Below, piece after piece: positions 62,103 to 64,000 of a stretch of 64,000 nt of DNA. The stretch is from Galaxea fascicularis. Its lineage: Eukaryota; Cnidaria; Anthozoa; Scleractinia; Euphylliidae. The notes under the pieces were generated by a model, which was given only the letters and a program-made list of their open reading frames with translations, was not told the DNA's origin and did no database searches. The DNA is taken from contig OX419335.1 in the NCBI GenBank assembly GCA_948470475.1, forward strand, positions 41,384,025 through 41,448,024. Direction: 5' to 3'. A program made the translations under genes and the position numbers. Numbering within the stretch: the first letter of the stretch is position 1; each line of letters opens with the position of its first letter.

Positions 62103-62185
62103 GACGTCACTTCTGCATGCATAAAACTATTGTCTGTAGGTATGACGTCAATTCTACATATGTAAAAACTATGGTCTGTAGGTAT
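62103..62185 (+). repeat. Two-copy tandem repeat (~41 nt unit)
   Basis: Units at 62103-62143 and 62144-62185 begin GACGTCA and end TGTCTGTAGGTAT or GGTCTGTAGGTAT. A third start (GACGTAAG) follows. It is part of the sequence inserted into the LINE. Confidence 0.7.
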
Positions 62186-64000
62186 GACGTAAGAGAAATA
62201 GAGCTAGCAAGAATTAGCTGCATGCTTATAACCAATCAAAATCGAGCGGGTGACACCAATGTATAATAAAAGAAAAGAAAGTGTGGCAACTCAGTTTGAG
62301 TTTAATCATGTCTCAATGGCCGAGACGGAGTTAATTCTTCAGTCTTTAGATCCCAATAAAGCTACTGGTCATGATCAAATTCCTGCGGCCCGTATTTTAA
62401 AGGACGGCGCCTCAGTTTTGGCTGCTCCTATTGCACGACTGATTAATACTGTTATTGATAATGCCTGTGTTGCTGCTGAATGGAAACTGGCAGAGATCTG
62501 TCCTATCTTCAAGAAAGACGATGAGCTTGACAAGTCCAAATACAGGCCTGTATCCATCCTAATATTGTTGGACAAGGTTTTTGAGAGATGTGTGCAAAAG
62601 CAGCTTGTTCACTACTTCAACCTGCACTTGTCTAAGTTCTTGTCTGTATATAGAAAAGGTTACAGTTGCGAGTCTGTGTTGTTGCATCTTATCGAGGACT
62701 GGAAAGGAGCTCTCGACAAGAATTCTGTGGTTGGGACTGTAATAATGGACTTAAGTAAAGCTTTCGATTTGATGCCACACAACTTATTACTTGCGAAGCT
62801 TTCTGCTTATGGTATTTCTACTCATAGTTTAAACTTACTGAGGAGCTATTTAACAAATCGCAGGCAACGGGTTCGAGTAGAGGACGTTACAAGTGACATC
62901 TCTTATGTTAACAGTGGCGTTCCCCAAGGCTCCGTTTTAGGGCCCTTATTGTTTAATATCTTCATTAATGACTTATTTAATTTCATCAAAGAGGCGAAGC
63001 TGTCTAACTATGCTGATGATAATCAGCTATATTTTGCTGATACTGATCCAGCGGTTGTCGAACATGTTGTCAATAAGGAACTAGTGGTGGTGTGTGAGTG
63101 GTTTCGCAATAACAAGATGATCTTGAACCCTGAAAAATGCAAGGCCTTGGTTTTATCACGAAAACCCAATGTCAAGCTATCACTATTTGCTGAAGGTGTT
63201 GCATTACCACTACTTGATACGGTAGATCTATTTGGGCTTACATTGGACAATTTCCCTCAATTTTGGAAAACATATTACGAAAATTAGCAAGAAAGTTGGA
63301 AAACAACTAGATGTTCTCTGTAGACTGAAGAATATATTGTCGTTTCGGTCTAAACTAAGCCTTTATAATTCGTTTATTATGTCTCATTTTCATTACTGTT
63401 CCTCCATATGGCATAACTGTTTAAAGTCTGATCGTAAAACATTGGATAGGTTGCATAAACGAGCACTTCGTTACTTGTACAGTGACGGGTCTTCACAAAC
63501 TGGCACTCTTTGTGATCGTATTGGTTTCAGCCTTGTGGATCGACGTCATGATTCAGAACTTGTTAATCATTGTTTTTAAGGCAATTAACAATTATCCACC
63601 TGAATATCTGAGAGACCTATTTAGGTTAAGAGATAACATCAAAAATCTGAGAGGGGTTAAAAAGCTGCAAGTACCGAAACCTAATACGACTCGTTATGGC
63701 AAGAACTCAGCAAAGTACTTGGCGGCTATTACTTGGAACAAGATCTCTGATACCCTAAAATCCCTAAGCTCATTGTCAGTCTTTAAAAAAGTGGTTCGAC
63801 AGCTAAGGTTTTAGCTAATTTCTATATAATATTTATTTATATTTATGTTCTATTGAGTGAATGGGCTTTTTACTGTATATAGCTATGTCATGTAACTTCT
63901 AGGTTTTTTTATTTTGTAAATAACTTTCTCTCGGCTCATTAGCATACTTTTGCTAGAGGTCTAGTCTAACCAACCTCATCAATCCCGAGATTAAATAAAG

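Larger units (their letters stand above)
60700..64000 (+). mobile_element. Degenerate, 5'-truncated LINE with reverse transcriptase
   Basis: The element begins within the linker before the reverse transcriptase (GSIRHRNKLRKLYFESKD, QFWHTIKPF) and lacks the upstream endonuclease. The reverse transcriptase lies at 62250-63287, with NKATGHDQIP, VIMDLSKAFD, SGVPQGSVLGPLLF and NYADDNQLYF. YADD is the catalytic motif. The frame shifts near 63245 and again near 63578, then ends at TAG 63812-63814, after which a 3' UTR reaches the window edge (GAGATTAAATAAAG). Two insertions (61037-61541 and about 61720-62276) split it. It belongs broadly to the CR1/L2/jockey group of non-LTR elements; the exact clade is undetermined. 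It is not an active copy. It lies antisense in an intron of the coiled-coil gene. Confidence 0.9.

Overview
This is an animal nuclear genome window, AT-rich, with genes cut by many spliceosomal introns (GT...AG boundaries) and with dense non-autonomous repeats. The gene content (snapin, medium-chain acyl-CoA dehydrogenase, a Gfi1/senseless-type zinc-finger protein, an MFS transporter), the intron style and the repeat types fit a cnidarian, most likely an anthozoan such as a stony coral. The taxon is an inference from overall character, not proven by any one marker.

Layout. 1-1913: last two exons of an MFS (spinster-like) transporter on +, whose 5' part lies off the left edge. 4017-14602: a tandem duplication of a ~5.29 kb unit, with two nearly identical copies differing by a 12-nt microsatellite length change and one substitution that I could find. 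Each copy carries exons 2, 3 and 4 of snapin on the minus strand. The right-hand copy joins exon 1 (14976-15118) to give a complete 129-aa snapin gene. The left-hand copy is an orphan exon set with no exon 1. 15298-32633: a complete 17-exon ACADM gene (432 aa) on +, head-to-head with snapin. The two start codons are 179 bp apart, suggesting a shared bidirectional promoter. Its introns hold a SINE, a UBF-like antisense fragment, MITEs and long palindromes.

32634-41073: gene-poor, with repeats and one orphan reading frame. 41074-43478: a two-exon Gfi1/senseless-like repressor on minus (N-terminal SNAG motif plus four C2H2 fingers, 328 aa). 43479-58086: 14.6 kb with no convincing gene but several SINE, foldback and MITE copies. 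58087-60630: the last four exons of a coiled-coil protein on minus, unidentified, whose 5' part lies further right. Its upstream intron contains a decayed, 5'-truncated LINE (60700 to the window end), itself split by two nested insertions.

The genes are not a functional cluster. The observations of most interest are the recent partial duplication inside snapin, the compact snapin/ACADM promoter with a YY1/TISU-like start, and a family of short elements with CAGGGGC termini and 6-bp target duplications. No CRISPR arrays, rRNAs or bacterial-type operons are visible.
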